A DNA stretch of 38,079 bases from Vibrio jasicida CAIM 1864 = LMG 25398 (GTDB taxonomy: Bacteria > Pseudomonadota > Gammaproteobacteria > Enterobacterales > Vibrionaceae), in the NCBI RefSeq assembly GCF_000400365.1, contig NZ_BAOG01000161.1, positions 1 to 38,079 on the forward strand. Reading direction: 5' to 3'. Shown here piece after piece: positions 16,920 through 25,547 of this stretch (position 1 is its first letter; every line of letters begins with the position of its first letter). The position numbers were made by a program, and so were the translations under genes. The notes beneath the pieces were generated by a model. That model worked only from the letters and a program-made list of their open reading frames with translations, made no database searches and was not told the DNA's origin.

Positions 16920-17846
16920 ATGATGAAACGATCTTTTCTACGTCGAATTATAACGGCTAGTGCATTGCTGGCAGTAGCTTCATCGAGCTTTGCAGCAGAT
17001 AAGCTCAATATTGGTATTACGCTCCAACCATACTACAGCTATGTGAAAGCGGTGGTCGGTGACAAAGCAGAAATTCTACCGCTGGTGGATGCAGGTTTTA
17101 ACCCTCATAACTATTTACCTCAACCTAATGATCTAAAGCGTTTGAAGCAAATGGATGTGATTGTGGTCAATGGTATCGGCCATGATGATTTTGCTCTTAA
17201 AGTGATTCAAGCTTCACAACGTGACGATCTTGTGGTGATAGAGGCAAACAAAGAAGTACCGCTGTTACCTGCGATGGGTCAATCAGTCGGTAAAGGCGCA
17301 GTTAACCCGCATACGTTTGTGGGCTTATCTACCACGATTCAAAAGGTTTACACGATTGCGAGTGAGCTAAGCAAGCTCGACCCAGAAAACGCGGCGTTTT
17401 ATCGCAAGAATGCGCGCGCTTATGCAAAAACATTCCGCCTTTTGAAGCGTGATGCCATGTTGTCTTTAGGGCAACTTGATACAGCAGGCATGAAGGTCGC
17501 TACTACGCATAATGCTTATGGTTACATCTTGCAGGAATTCGGCGTTGACGTCGCAGCAGTTATCGAACCTGCTCATGGTGTAGAGCCAAGCGCAAGCCAG
17601 TTACAAGAAACGATAGAGAAGATTCGTCAATCAGGCATTGATGTGCTGTTTTACGAACTGAACATGCCAAATCGTTTTGTCGATACGATCGAAGAAGCGA
17701 CCGGTGTTCAGCTTTACCGTTTTTCTCACATGACTCATGGCGAATACGAAGCCAATAAGGTTGAAGTCGAAATGCGTGAGAACGTCGCAACTCTGATTGA
17801 AGCGATGAAGTTCGTTGCAAGCAAGCACGAACAGGAGAAAGCTTGA
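16920..17846 (+). CDS. Metal ABC transporter substrate-binding protein (ZnuA/cluster A-I)
   Basis: This 308-residue periplasmic protein has a signal peptide (cleavage near SSFA-ADKLN). Likely metal ligands are His in GFNPHNYLP, His in VNPHTFVG and His in ATTHNAYGYI, where manganese binders usually have Glu, so a ZnuA-like His3 site is favoured. A fourth ligand may come from the YELNMPNRF or SHMTHGEY segment. The His-rich flexible loop of ZnuA is missing. No Zur-like palindrome was seen upstream; the operon promoter carries a Fur-like box instead. The double ATG at 16920/16923 leaves the start uncertain by one residue. Zinc, iron or manganese remain possible. Confidence 0.9.
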   Translation: MMKRSFLRRIITASALLAVASSSFAADKLNIGITLQPYYSYVKAVVGDKAEILPLVDAGFNPHNYLPQPNDLKRLKQMDVIVVNGIGHDDFALKVIQASQRDDLVVIEANKEVPLLPAMGQSVGKGAVNPHTFVGLSTTIQKVYTIASELSKLDPENAAFYRKNARAYAKTFRLLKRDAMLSLGQLDTAGMKVATTHNAYGYILQEFGVDVAAVIEPAHGVEPSASQLQETIEKIRQSGIDVLFYELNMPNRFVDTIEEATGVQLYRFSHMTHGEYEANKVEVEMRENVATLIEAMKFVASKHEQEKA

Positions 17847-18571
17847 TGTTAGGGCCTTCTATCTCTCTCGATGGGGTAAGCCTTCAATATGGTGACAACC
17901 TGATTCTACAAGACATCCAAACCCAATTTGAAGCAGGCCAATGTCACGTCATCATGGGGCCTAACGGTGGTGGGAAGACTTCTCTTTTACGCTCTGTATT
18001 GGGCTTAACCCCATTTACTGGTGACATTTCTGTCCATTGGCCAGACAGCAAACATGCAGCGGGAATCGGCTATGTTCCGCAAAAAGCCATGTTTGAAGCC
18101 AGTCTGCCGCTCACGGTTATGGATTTCGTATTGCTTAACCAAACCAGAGTGCCGCTGTTTTGGCGACGTAAAACCAAGCAAACTCAACAAGCGCTTGCTC
18201 AACTAGAGCGCGTTGGTATGGCTTCACGTAGTGACCGACGAATGGGACAGTTATCGGGTGGTGAGCAGCAGCGTGTCTTGTTCGCTCAAGCGTTATTAGA
18301 CGATCCAAGTCTGCTTGTTTTGGATGAGCCAACGACAGGCATGGATGAGCAAGGTGTTCGTTACCTTGAAAGCTTAATTCATGAAGTTGTTGGGGAAGGT
18401 AAAACCGTGCTCGCCGTGCATCATGATGTGACAGCTGTACGTCGTTTGGATGCTCGGGTCCATGTCGTGAATCGTCAAATTGTAGCATCAGGGCACCATT
18501 CAGAAGTATTGAGTCCAGAACGTATCGAGTCGTTGTTTAAGCACTACACAGCAAAAGTGGAGGCGGCGTAA
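17846..18571 (+). CDS. Metal ABC transporter ATP-binding protein (ZnuC-like)
   Basis: The 241-residue ATPase has Walker A GPNGGGKTS, Q-loop YVPQKA, signature LSGGEQQR, Walker B LLVLDEP and H-loop AVHHD, all intact. It drives transport through the adjacent permease from the cytoplasmic face. The ATG at 17846 overlaps the upstream TGA (TGATG) and follows AGGAG at 17833-17837; a TTG three bases earlier is unlikely to be used. Confidence 0.95.
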   Translation: MLGPSISLDGVSLQYGDNLILQDIQTQFEAGQCHVIMGPNGGGKTSLLRSVLGLTPFTGDISVHWPDSKHAAGIGYVPQKAMFEASLPLTVMDFVLLNQTRVPLFWRRKTKQTQQALAQLERVGMASRSDRRMGQLSGGEQQRVLFAQALLDDPSLLVLDEPTTGMDEQGVRYLESLIHEVVGEGKTVLAVHHDVTAVRRLDARVHVVNRQIVASGHHSEVLSPERIESLFKHYTAKVEAA

Positions 18572-19446
18572 TGGATTGGTTAAGAGATCTCGCTCTGCAT
18601 GGTGTGGAAGCGGGTTGGTTAAGTGACAGTTTTGCTTATGCGTTTATGGTCAACGCGATAGTGGCTGCACTCATTCTTGGTCCCTTGCTGGGTGGTTTAG
18701 GCACGCTAGTTATTGCGAAGCGTTTAGCGTTCTTTTCAGAGGCGGTCGGCCATGCAGCATTAACGGGTATTGCAATTGGTGTACTGCTTGGTGAGCCACC
18801 AGAAAACCCATTCATTGGATTATTTAGCTTCTGCATGATCTTCGCACTTTTGCTGCATTTCGTGCGAAATCGAACCAATGTTCCTTACGATACATTAGTT
18901 GGTGTATTTCTAGCACTGGCACTGGCCGTTGGTGCTGCCTTGCTAATGTACGTGGCACGCAAGATCAACATCCACATGCTGGAGAATGTTCTATTCGGTT
19001 CAATTCTGACGGTAACAGACAGAGACATTACGATTCTGGCCGTGAGTTGTTTGATCATTTTATTGCTTTTGATCCCGACATTTAACCGCATATTACTGAC
19101 TTGCATCAGCCCGGATATCGCGCGTGTCCGTGGATTCAATACCAGCTTCTACGATTACTTGTTCGTCATGATGATCACGCTTGTGACCATTGCTGCGGTG
19201 AAGATCATTGGCGCCGTATTAGTTGGGGCATTACTGCTGATTCCTGGTGCAACAGCCCGCCTTCTTACGAAGAGAATGGGGAGCTTTGTGTTGCTCTCAT
19301 CATTACTGGCGAACATCGCGTGCTTGGTTGGCACCGTCTTACCGATGGAGTTGGAACTTCCAGTTCCATCTGGTGCGTCGATCATCATTGTTTCGGCAAT
19401 CTTCTTTTTAACTGCAACCATGTATCGCATTGTGCGCAAAGCTTAA
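18571..19446 (+). CDS. Metal ABC transporter permease (ZnuB/cluster A-I)
   Basis: This 291-residue inner-membrane protein has about eight TM helices of the ABC-3 family. Conserved stretches are LLGGLGTLVIAKRLAFFSEAVGHAALTGIAIG, which includes the ATPase-coupling region, and AAVKIIGAVLVGALLLIPGATARLLTKRM. The ATG overlaps the ATPase gene stop (TAATG). With the two preceding genes it forms a complete metal importer. Confidence 0.94.
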   Translation: MDWLRDLALHGVEAGWLSDSFAYAFMVNAIVAALILGPLLGGLGTLVIAKRLAFFSEAVGHAALTGIAIGVLLGEPPENPFIGLFSFCMIFALLLHFVRNRTNVPYDTLVGVFLALALAVGAALLMYVARKINIHMLENVLFGSILTVTDRDITILAVSCLIILLLLIPTFNRILLTCISPDIARVRGFNTSFYDYLFVMMITLVTIAAVKIIGAVLVGALLLIPGATARLLTKRMGSFVLLSSLLANIACLVGTVLPMELELPVPSGASIIIVSAIFFLTATMYRIVRKA

Positions 19447-19462
19447 ATCTGGATATTCGAAT

Positions 19463-20332
19463 ATGAACACGAAAAAGATAATTATGGGATTGAGCTTGGC
19501 AATAGCGAGTACAGCAGCGCCGTTTGCTTTTGCCAAAGACATTGTTACGAGCACTCCTGTGACCTACATGTTGGCTCAGCAGTTGATGCAAGGTACGGAT
19601 ATCGAGACGACTTACTTGCCGCCTAAACGTTACGGGATTGAGCGTTTGGTGAATTGGTTTGCAAGTAAAGGACATGAACAAGCTACCGCTGCAGGAAAGA
19701 GCGCAACGGTAGCGATCACGCTAGGTGCTGTTTGGCATCAAGACCCTACTTTTGTGTATGCGCGCCAGGGAAATGTAAGCTTGATAGAGATTGATGCCTC
19801 TCAAGCGATTTCACCGAGAGCACAAGGTGTTGCGGCATTAACGTTGGATAATGGTGAGACGTCGAAATACGCATGGATGAATCCGAGTAACTTGATTCGA
19901 ATGGCAGCGATTGTTGGTGAGGACCTACAAAAGGTGTACCCTCAACATCAAGCTCAGATTGAAAAGAACCAGCAAGCCTTGATGCTGGACGTGCGGGAAC
20001 TGATCAATCAACAACAAGAAGTAATTTTCGAAAAAGAGATCGATTCGGTGGTATTGTTGGGCGAATCGTTAGAAGATTTTGCATCAGGAAACCAACTGTT
20101 TGTGGTCGATCGCCAATTCAAACCAGAATTGGAATGGTCAGAGGCAGAGAAACTATCTTTAAAAGCTCAATTTGAGGAAGATGAAACTCTGTGGCTGATC
20201 ACTGATAAACGCCCGTCAAAAACGTTAACTTCATTAGTTTCACAGGATCGCATACTGCAAATTGATGTTGTTGACCGATGGGGCAGTAAAGGTATCAAAA
20301 CTGAGAAGCCACTCGCACGCTGGCAGTTGTAA
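19463..20332 (+). CDS. Divergent TroA-like substrate-binding protein lacking metal histidines
   Basis: This 289-residue exported protein has a signal peptide (cleavage near AFA-KDIVT). The fold resembles cluster A-I binding proteins: STPVTYMLAQQLMQG at the N-terminus, and YAWMNPSNLIRMAAIVGEDLQKVYPQHQAQIEKN matches the long helix region. At the sites where ZnuA-type proteins have P-H-D/N-Y and D-P-H-x-W, this one has PPKRY and SKYAW, so two metal ligands are gone. A His-Gln-Asp (VWHQDPTF) occurs elsewhere. It may bind another ligand, such as a metal chelate or siderophore fragment, or act as an accessory. It is the last gene of the operon; ATG at 19463, terminator 26 bp downstream. Confidence 0.8.
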   Translation: MNTKKIIMGLSLAIASTAAPFAFAKDIVTSTPVTYMLAQQLMQGTDIETTYLPPKRYGIERLVNWFASKGHEQATAAGKSATVAITLGAVWHQDPTFVYARQGNVSLIEIDASQAISPRAQGVAALTLDNGETSKYAWMNPSNLIRMAAIVGEDLQKVYPQHQAQIEKNQQALMLDVRELINQQQEVIFEKEIDSVVLLGESLEDFASGNQLFVVDRQFKPELEWSEAEKLSLKAQFEEDETLWLITDKRPSKTLTSLVSQDRILQIDVVDRWGSKGIKTEKPLARWQL

Positions 20333-20357
20333 CACGCAAAACACCACACAAATTATG

Positions 20358-20384
20358 AAGGGAACTGAAAAGTTCCCTTTTTTT
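20358..20384 (+). terminator. Terminator of the PepSY-DUF2271-ABC operon
   Basis: The stem AAGGGAACT (20358-20366), GAAA tetraloop and AGTTCCCTT (20371-20379) are followed by a T run. Confidence 0.92.
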
Positions 20385-20547
20385 ATGGGATCAAGATCAA
20401 AAATTAACCACAAATAATACCAGTTGCATAAGAAAGTATTTGTTTCATTTATATTTCATTACTACTTTGTTATCTGTTCGTTGCGATTGATGCATTTTAT
20501 TTTGCTGTCGGGGCGAACCAGTACAAACAACTATATGGATGTTAACA

Positions 20548-21528
20548 ATGAAAATGAAAACTCTAGCCGTTGCAGTGGCGGCACTAGCATGTGGTTCTCA
20601 AGCTTTCGCAGCTGAAGTTTACAACAGCGATGGCACATCTCTTTCTATCGGCGGCCACGTATCTGTGGGCGTTGGTGAGTACTTTGAAGAAGAAGTTAAA
20701 GTTCACCAAGTATCGCCGCGTATTAACATCGGCGGTAAAAAAGACATCGGTAACGGCGTAACTATCGATGCTAAAGGTGAATGGGCACTTAATTACCTTA
20801 ATGGTGGCGACACTTCATTCAAAACACGTTTAGGTTACATTGGCGCGACACATGAGCAATACGGACGTGTAGTTGCAGGTACTCAATGGGCACCATACTA
20901 CGACGTAGCTGGCGTTGCGGATTTACCAATCGCGTTTGCCAATGACTTCTTATACGACAACCAAGGCAACCTAGGTACTGCACGTGCGGACAAAATGCTT
21001 AGCTACCGCAAGGGCTTTCAGTTTGGTGAAGGGTTTGGTCTGAACGTTGGTCTAGGCTGGCAGGGTGAACAATCAATTTATGACCAACGTGGCCAAATCG
21101 CTCTAAGCACTGAGCTTGCAGGCTTCGGTCTAGGTTACGTATACAGTGGTGGTGACGTTGAGGTTGGTGCTAAAAACGAGTCAGCAACTTCTCACGTATT
21201 CTCTGCTAACTACGGTACTTATGGTTCAGGTTTATACGCAGCAATAGTATATGGCATGAATGACTACTTCTACGATATGCGTGAAGAAACAAGCCAGCTT
21301 GAAGGTCTATTGGCTTACGGCGTTAACAACTGGACATTCAGTGTTAACTACGAAGGAGTGGAAGACGAGAAAGACAACAAGACAGTTACTAGCGAAACGG
21401 CTCTACAAGCTGAGTATGCAGTGACGCCATCTTTCTACACGTTTGCTGCTTACCAGTTTGATCTAGGTAACGACTACAACAACGAAGAAAACGACTACTG
21501 GACTCTAGGTGCTCGTTACTACTTCTAA
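20548..21528 (+). CDS. Outer-membrane porin (Gram-negative porin family)
   Basis: This 326-residue beta-barrel has a signal peptide (MKMKTLAVAVAALACGSQAFA) and a C-terminal strand ending in YWTLGARYYF with terminal Phe, as expected for BAM targeting. N-terminal GTSLSIGGHVSVGVGEYF and internal TRLGYIGATHEQYGRVVAGTQWAPYYDV (with the loop 3 region after it) are typical of Vibrio OmpU/OmpC-like general porins, though it is shorter and more acidic than OmpU. The ATG at 20548 is preferred; an ATG at 20539 would add three residues. A 215-bp upstream region contains TTTCATT repeats (20445-20460), but no operator was assigned. Confidence 0.9.
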   Translation: MKMKTLAVAVAALACGSQAFAAEVYNSDGTSLSIGGHVSVGVGEYFEEEVKVHQVSPRINIGGKKDIGNGVTIDAKGEWALNYLNGGDTSFKTRLGYIGATHEQYGRVVAGTQWAPYYDVAGVADLPIAFANDFLYDNQGNLGTARADKMLSYRKGFQFGEGFGLNVGLGWQGEQSIYDQRGQIALSTELAGFGLGYVYSGGDVEVGAKNESATSHVFSANYGTYGSGLYAAIVYGMNDYFYDMREETSQLEGLLAYGVNNWTFSVNYEGVEDEKDNKTVTSETALQAEYAVTPSFYTFAAYQFDLGNDYNNEENDYWTLGARYYF

Positions 21529-21570
21529 TAAATAGGACAGTTTCTACTGCCTAAACACATTTATTGTGTT

Positions 21571-21605
21571 AACGCCTACTCGCTGTGAGTAGGCGTTTTT
21601 CTTTT
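21571..21605 (+). terminator. Terminator after the porin gene
   Basis: The stem AACGCCTACT (21571-21580) / AGTAGGCGTT (21588-21597) is followed by TTT-C-TTTTT. It lies between convergent genes. Confidence 0.9.
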
Positions 21606-21637
21606 TATATCAGCTCAAAAGCAGGCCCTAATAGAGC

Positions 21638-23803
21638 TTATTTCGTTTCCAACAAGTCTAAGAAGAAAGCGTACTCAAGCGCGTCTTCTTTTAATCGTTT
21701 GAATCGACCAGAAGCACCGCCGTGGCCTGCTTCCATATCGGTTTTGAACAGCAAGACATTATCATCGGTTTTCATTTCACGAAGTTTGGCTACCCACTTC
21801 ATTGGCTCAAAGTACTGGACTTGTGAGTCATGCAAACCTGTTGTCACTAACATGTTCGGATAATTCTGAGCCTTCACGTTGTCGTACGGTGAGTAGCTCA
21901 GCATGTAGTCGTAGTAGGTTTTATCATTCGGGTTACCCCACTCATCGTATTCGTTGGTCGTGAGAGGAATCGACTCATCCAACATGGTCGTCACTACGTC
22001 AACAAACGGAACGTGCGCGCCAATACCACGGTAGAGCTCTGGTGCTTGGTTGATAATAGCGCCCATCAATAGGCCACCTGCAGAGCCACCAACAGCAAAC
22101 ACTTTATCTTTGGCACCGTAGCCTTCTTCAACCAGTCCTTTGGTTACGTCGATGAAGTCATTGAAGGTGTTTTGTTTAGTCAGCTTTTTGCCATCTTCAT
22201 ACCAAGGACGACCAAGCATTTCTGAACCACGAATGTGAGCGATTGCGTATACAAATCCGCGATCAAGTAAGCTCAGGCGGGTTGAGCGGAATGTTGGCTC
22301 GATGGTGGAACCGTATGAGCCGTAACCGTACTGGTAGATTGGGTTAGTGCCGTCTTTCTTGAATAGGTCTTTGCGGTAAACCAATGAGACTGGCACTTGC
22401 TTACCATCACGAGCAGCAACCATGATGCGCTCTGATTGATAGTTATCAGCATCAAAATCACCAAGTACTGGAGTTTGCTTCATGATTTCAGACTCACCTG
22501 TATTTAGGTCGAAATCGTAGTAAGTCCCCGGTGTTGTCAGGCTGCTGTAGTAGATGCGAACTTTTGAATTGTCTAGTTCAAGGTTGCCCGTTAGGTAAGC
22601 AGCAAAAGCCGTATCATTAAACTCGAGTGGAAACTCTTTACCTGTTGATAATTGACGAACCTTCACGGTCGACAGGCCATTCGTACGCTGCTCATAAACA
22701 AGGTGATCGTCAAACAAGTCGAAATCGACTAGCTGAGAATTGTCGTTAGCGGGAATGACATCGACCCATTTAGAGCGGTCATGCATCTCTTCCGCTTTCA
22801 CTTTCATCAAACGGAAGTTTACAGCTTGGTAGTTAGTGTAGATGTAGTACCAATCATCTAATTTAGCGATGCTGTACTCAATGCCGGTCTCTCTAGGGTA
22901 GAAAGCTTCGGCTTTGGCGTTCGGGTTGTTAGCATCAATCACAGACACGCCGCTTGTCTCTGTACTTGAGTGCCAAATGTAAACTTGCTCACCGTCTTTA
23001 CTCTTACTTAAGAAGGTGTAGTAAGCGCTGTCGGTTTCTTCGTAGATCAGCTCATCGCTTGTTTGAGGTGTGCCCAATACATGGCGGTAAACTTGATAAC
23101 CTAACAGTGTTTGAGGGTCTTTCTTGATGTAGTAGAAAGCTTGGTTGTCGTTTTGCCACGCAATCGCACTTGACGCGCCTTCAATTTCATCTTTTAGATA
23201 TTCACCCGTCGTGAGGTCTTTGATCTTGATGGTGTAAATACGGCGACTCAGCGTATCTTCGCCATAAGCCAACAAGTTTTCATTTGGGCTGATCGTTAAG
23301 CCGCCAATACTGAAAAACTCATGTTCTTTTGCCAGCTCGTTAACATCTAAGATGACTTGCTTATCTTTACCTGCAAAGTCTTTTGCACGCAGATGTACTT
23401 CGTATTCGTTGTCGCCTGTCACTTCATTTGAGTAGTAGTAACTGCCTTTTCGAACCGGAACTGAATTGTCATCTTTTGCAATACGCCCTTTGATCTCTTC
23501 AAAAAGCTGTTCTTGCAGTGCTTCGGTGTGTTTTAAAACGGTTTCTGCGTACTGATTCTCTTGCTCAAGGTGTTGCAAGATTTCTGGATCTTGGCGCTCA
23601 TCATCACGCATCCAGTAGTAATTATCGATTCGGGTATCACCATGAATCGTCATTGCATGAGGGACTTTTTTAGCAACGGGAGCTTGGGTTTGTTGAGCGA
23701 CGAGTTGCGATTGGGAGTAATGGTTCATGGTTGGTAATCCTTGATTGCTGCATCCGGCGACTAGCGCGACCGATACGGCCAACGTGGTTAAAGTGAAACG
23801 CAT
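21638..23803 (-). CDS. ptrB: Oligopeptidase B-like S9 peptidase, predicted lipoprotein
   Basis: This 721-residue serine peptidase closely follows E. coli PtrB, which cuts peptides after Arg/Lys: PHAMTIHGDTRIDNYYWMRDD at 48-68, a seven-blade propeller region, and an alpha/beta-hydrolase C-terminal domain. The catalytic triad is Ser574 (GGSAGG), Asp659 (GLHDSQV) and His694 (GHGGASGRF). Unlike cytosolic PtrB it begins with a lipoprotein signal, MRFTLTTLAVSVALVAGC (lipobox VAGC, Cys18), then a Gln-rich linker. It is thus predicted to be periplasmic and membrane-anchored. It ends 36 bp from the terminator shared with the porin gene. Confidence 0.92.
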   Translation of the reverse strand: MRFTLTTLAVSVALVAGCSNQGLPTMNHYSQSQLVAQQTQAPVAKKVPHAMTIHGDTRIDNYYWMRDDERQDPEILQHLEQENQYAETVLKHTEALQEQLFEEIKGRIAKDDNSVPVRKGSYYYSNEVTGDNEYEVHLRAKDFAGKDKQVILDVNELAKEHEFFSIGGLTISPNENLLAYGEDTLSRRIYTIKIKDLTTGEYLKDEIEGASSAIAWQNDNQAFYYIKKDPQTLLGYQVYRHVLGTPQTSDELIYEETDSAYYTFLSKSKDGEQVYIWHSSTETSGVSVIDANNPNAKAEAFYPRETGIEYSIAKLDDWYYIYTNYQAVNFRLMKVKAEEMHDRSKWVDVIPANDNSQLVDFDLFDDHLVYEQRTNGLSTVKVRQLSTGKEFPLEFNDTAFAAYLTGNLELDNSKVRIYYSSLTTPGTYYDFDLNTGESEIMKQTPVLGDFDADNYQSERIMVAARDGKQVPVSLVYRKDLFKKDGTNPIYQYGYGSYGSTIEPTFRSTRLSLLDRGFVYAIAHIRGSEMLGRPWYEDGKKLTKQNTFNDFIDVTKGLVEEGYGAKDKVFAVGGSAGGLLMGAIINQAPELYRGIGAHVPFVDVVTTMLDESIPLTTNEYDEWGNPNDKTYYDYMLSYSPYDNVKAQNYPNMLVTTGLHDSQVQYFEPMKWVAKLREMKTDDNVLLFKTDMEAGHGGASGRFKRLKEDALEYAFFLDLLETK

Positions 23804-24018
23804 CTGTGTATCCTTATTGTGTACTCTTCTCGTGTTTTTTCGCCATTCATTTATCTTGCGAGTAAAAGTACGTTTGTGTTCTTCCAGTGAATATCATTAT
23901 ATCGAATGGCAAACGAATAATTTCTGTATAAGCAACTGTTCTTTTTAGCAAAGATTGGATGGGATGTTAAATGCAATTGCTGGTGGATGAGAGCTAAAGG
24001 GTAAGATGTGTGCAACAA

Positions 24019-24050
24019 AAAAGGGACACACTTTGCAGCATGTCCCTTTT
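24019..24050 (-). terminator. Terminator 3' of the EmrD-type gene
   Basis: The 10-bp stem AAAAGGGACA (24019-24028) / TGTCCCTTTT (24041-24050) is flanked by A and T runs, so it works on the minus strand and perhaps both ways. It lies about 30 bp past the stop of the transporter gene. Confidence 0.82.
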
Positions 24051-24080
24051 CTTTATCTTGGTTGGGATGAGAGTCAGATT

Positions 24081-25286
24081 TTAGATCGCCAATGGCATTT
24101 CGTTTGAGTGATCGTGTTTGCGATTAACCCAACGCAAACCAAGCATAGCTATGATCGACATGGCCATCATCAAACAACCTAGCGGCATTTGGTCTTGTGC
24201 CGGGAAGAACGAAGCCAACAGCGTCGCGATACCCGCACCTAGGTTTTGCATGCCACCCAAAATCGCACCGCCAGTGCCCGCGTGGTATGGGAACGGTGAA
24301 AGTGCGCCTGTTGTTGCCGCGGGGAACAAAATGCCCGCACCCAAGAAATAAATGGTTGCACCGCCAATTAGAGTCAACGCCGTTGTTAGACCAAACAGAC
24401 CCGGAATCAATACCACTGCTGAGCCAACTAAGATAGCCACTAGACCAACGTTTAGAGCACGACGCTCAGAGCGACGTTGTGCGATGTAGCTAGATAAGCC
24501 TGCGCCGACTAAGTAACCCGGAATCGGTAAAACAAACAGCAAACTGACAGTGGTTGCTGGCAAGCCAAGTACGCCGCCCAGTAGTACACCGGCTGCTGCT
24601 TCAAATACTGCAACGCCCGCGAAAGTTGCCACCAACACCAATAAGAAGCCTTGGAAGCGTTTGTCTGAAAGCACGAACTTGTAGCTCTTCGCCACAGATT
24701 CATGTTTGCGACGCTCTTTCGGCAAAGTTTCCATCATGCTTGTCATCATGGTGATCACTACTGCGATACCAAACAGAGCAAGGAACAGGTAACTAGAACG
24801 CCAACCGAAAGCTTCTGTTAGGTAGCCGCCCAATACTGGTGCGATCAATGGTGAGAAAATCACACACATGCTGATCAAGCTGTTTGCGCGGTGCAGCTCT
24901 GCACCCTCAAAGCAGTCACGAGTCAGTGTACGAGACATCGCACCGCCACAACCGATACCCAAACCTTGGATGAAGCTACCCGCTAGAAACCATTCGTACT
25001 CATGAGCAAATAGCGCCACCAAAGTACCAAGAATGTAGATGATCAAACCAGCAACGATAATTGGTTTACGACCGAGGCGATCAGAAAGCGGACCATAGAC
25101 GAATTGCGATAGACCGTAAGGGATCAGGTAACACGCCATCACGGCTTGAAGTGACGACGCTGATACCAAGAACTCACCCGCCATATGACCGATAGAAGGC
25201 ACGTACATCGTTTGAGTCATTTGACCTACGGCAGTCAGAATTGCGATTAAAAAGGTAAGTTTCGCTAATGGAAACGAGGCGGACAT
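24081..25286 (-). CDS. emrD: EmrD-type MFS multidrug transporter
   Basis: The product is a 401-residue inner-membrane proton-driven exporter of the DHA1 drug:H+ family with 12 TM helices. It matches E. coli EmrD through AVGQMTQTMYVPSIGHMA (TM1), YGPLSDRLGRKP (MFS motif A), QGLGIGCGGAMSRTLTRD (motif C region), and FLGAGILFPAATTGALSPFPYHAGTGGAILGG. EmrD exports uncouplers and detergents in E. coli; the substrates here are unknown. A Shine-Dalgarno-like AGAGA precedes the ATG. A small divergent ORF with its own AAGGAG lies 61 bp upstream. Confidence 0.9.
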   Translation of the reverse strand: MSASFPLAKLTFLIAILTAVGQMTQTMYVPSIGHMAGEFLVSASSLQAVMACYLIPYGLSQFVYGPLSDRLGRKPIIVAGLIIYILGTLVALFAHEYEWFLAGSFIQGLGIGCGGAMSRTLTRDCFEGAELHRANSLISMCVIFSPLIAPVLGGYLTEAFGWRSSYLFLALFGIAVVITMMTSMMETLPKERRKHESVAKSYKFVLSDKRFQGFLLVLVATFAGVAVFEAAAGVLLGGVLGLPATTVSLLFVLPIPGYLVGAGLSSYIAQRRSERRALNVGLVAILVGSAVVLIPGLFGLTTALTLIGGATIYFLGAGILFPAATTGALSPFPYHAGTGGAILGGMQNLGAGIATLLASFFPAQDQMPLGCLMMAMSIIAMLGLRWVNRKHDHSNEMPLAI

Positions 25287-25347
25287 TTGCGTATCTCTCT
25301 AAAAATTAGGACGTAAAGAGCCTTAGCGCTCCATTAAGGAGAGCCAA

Positions 25348-25422
25348 ATGAATAAGGCGATTAGGGAATCTAGGCGCGAGATATTAGAGCTTGAGTGCCG
25401 ACTTAGCAATCAAAAAGTGTGA
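25348..25422 (+). CDS. Candidate 24-residue ORF divergent from emrD
   Basis: Translated, it begins MNKAIRESRREILELEC and ends LSNQKV. A strong AAGGAG lies at 25336-25341, seven bases before the ATG. It is highly charged and probably helical, with no known relative that I recognise. It sits in the 260-bp gap between emrD and speB and could be a regulatory leader peptide or a chance ORF. No promoter was assigned. Confidence 0.3.
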   Translation: MNKAIRESRREILELECRLSNQKV

Positions 25423-25493
25423 AGTTGAGCAAGATAAAAATCTATGATTTGGATTAGAAAAACTAATCTAATTTTGAGGTGCTTTAAAAGCAG

Positions 25494-25517
25494 AAAAGGG
25501 AGCCGTGACTCCCTTTA
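25494..25517 (-). terminator. Terminator 3' of speB
   Basis: The stem AAAGGGAG (25495-25502) / CTCCCTTT (25509-25516) has A/T flanks, 31 bp beyond the speB stop codon. The T run on the minus strand is short (TTTT). Confidence 0.7.
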
Positions 25518-25547
25518 AAAAACAGCGTTTACTTAAAACAACTTTTG

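Noticed and set aside
16850..16920. Zur box before the ZnuA-like gene
   Set aside because: No Zur-type palindrome is present and the gene is embedded in an operon with only a 23-bp gap.
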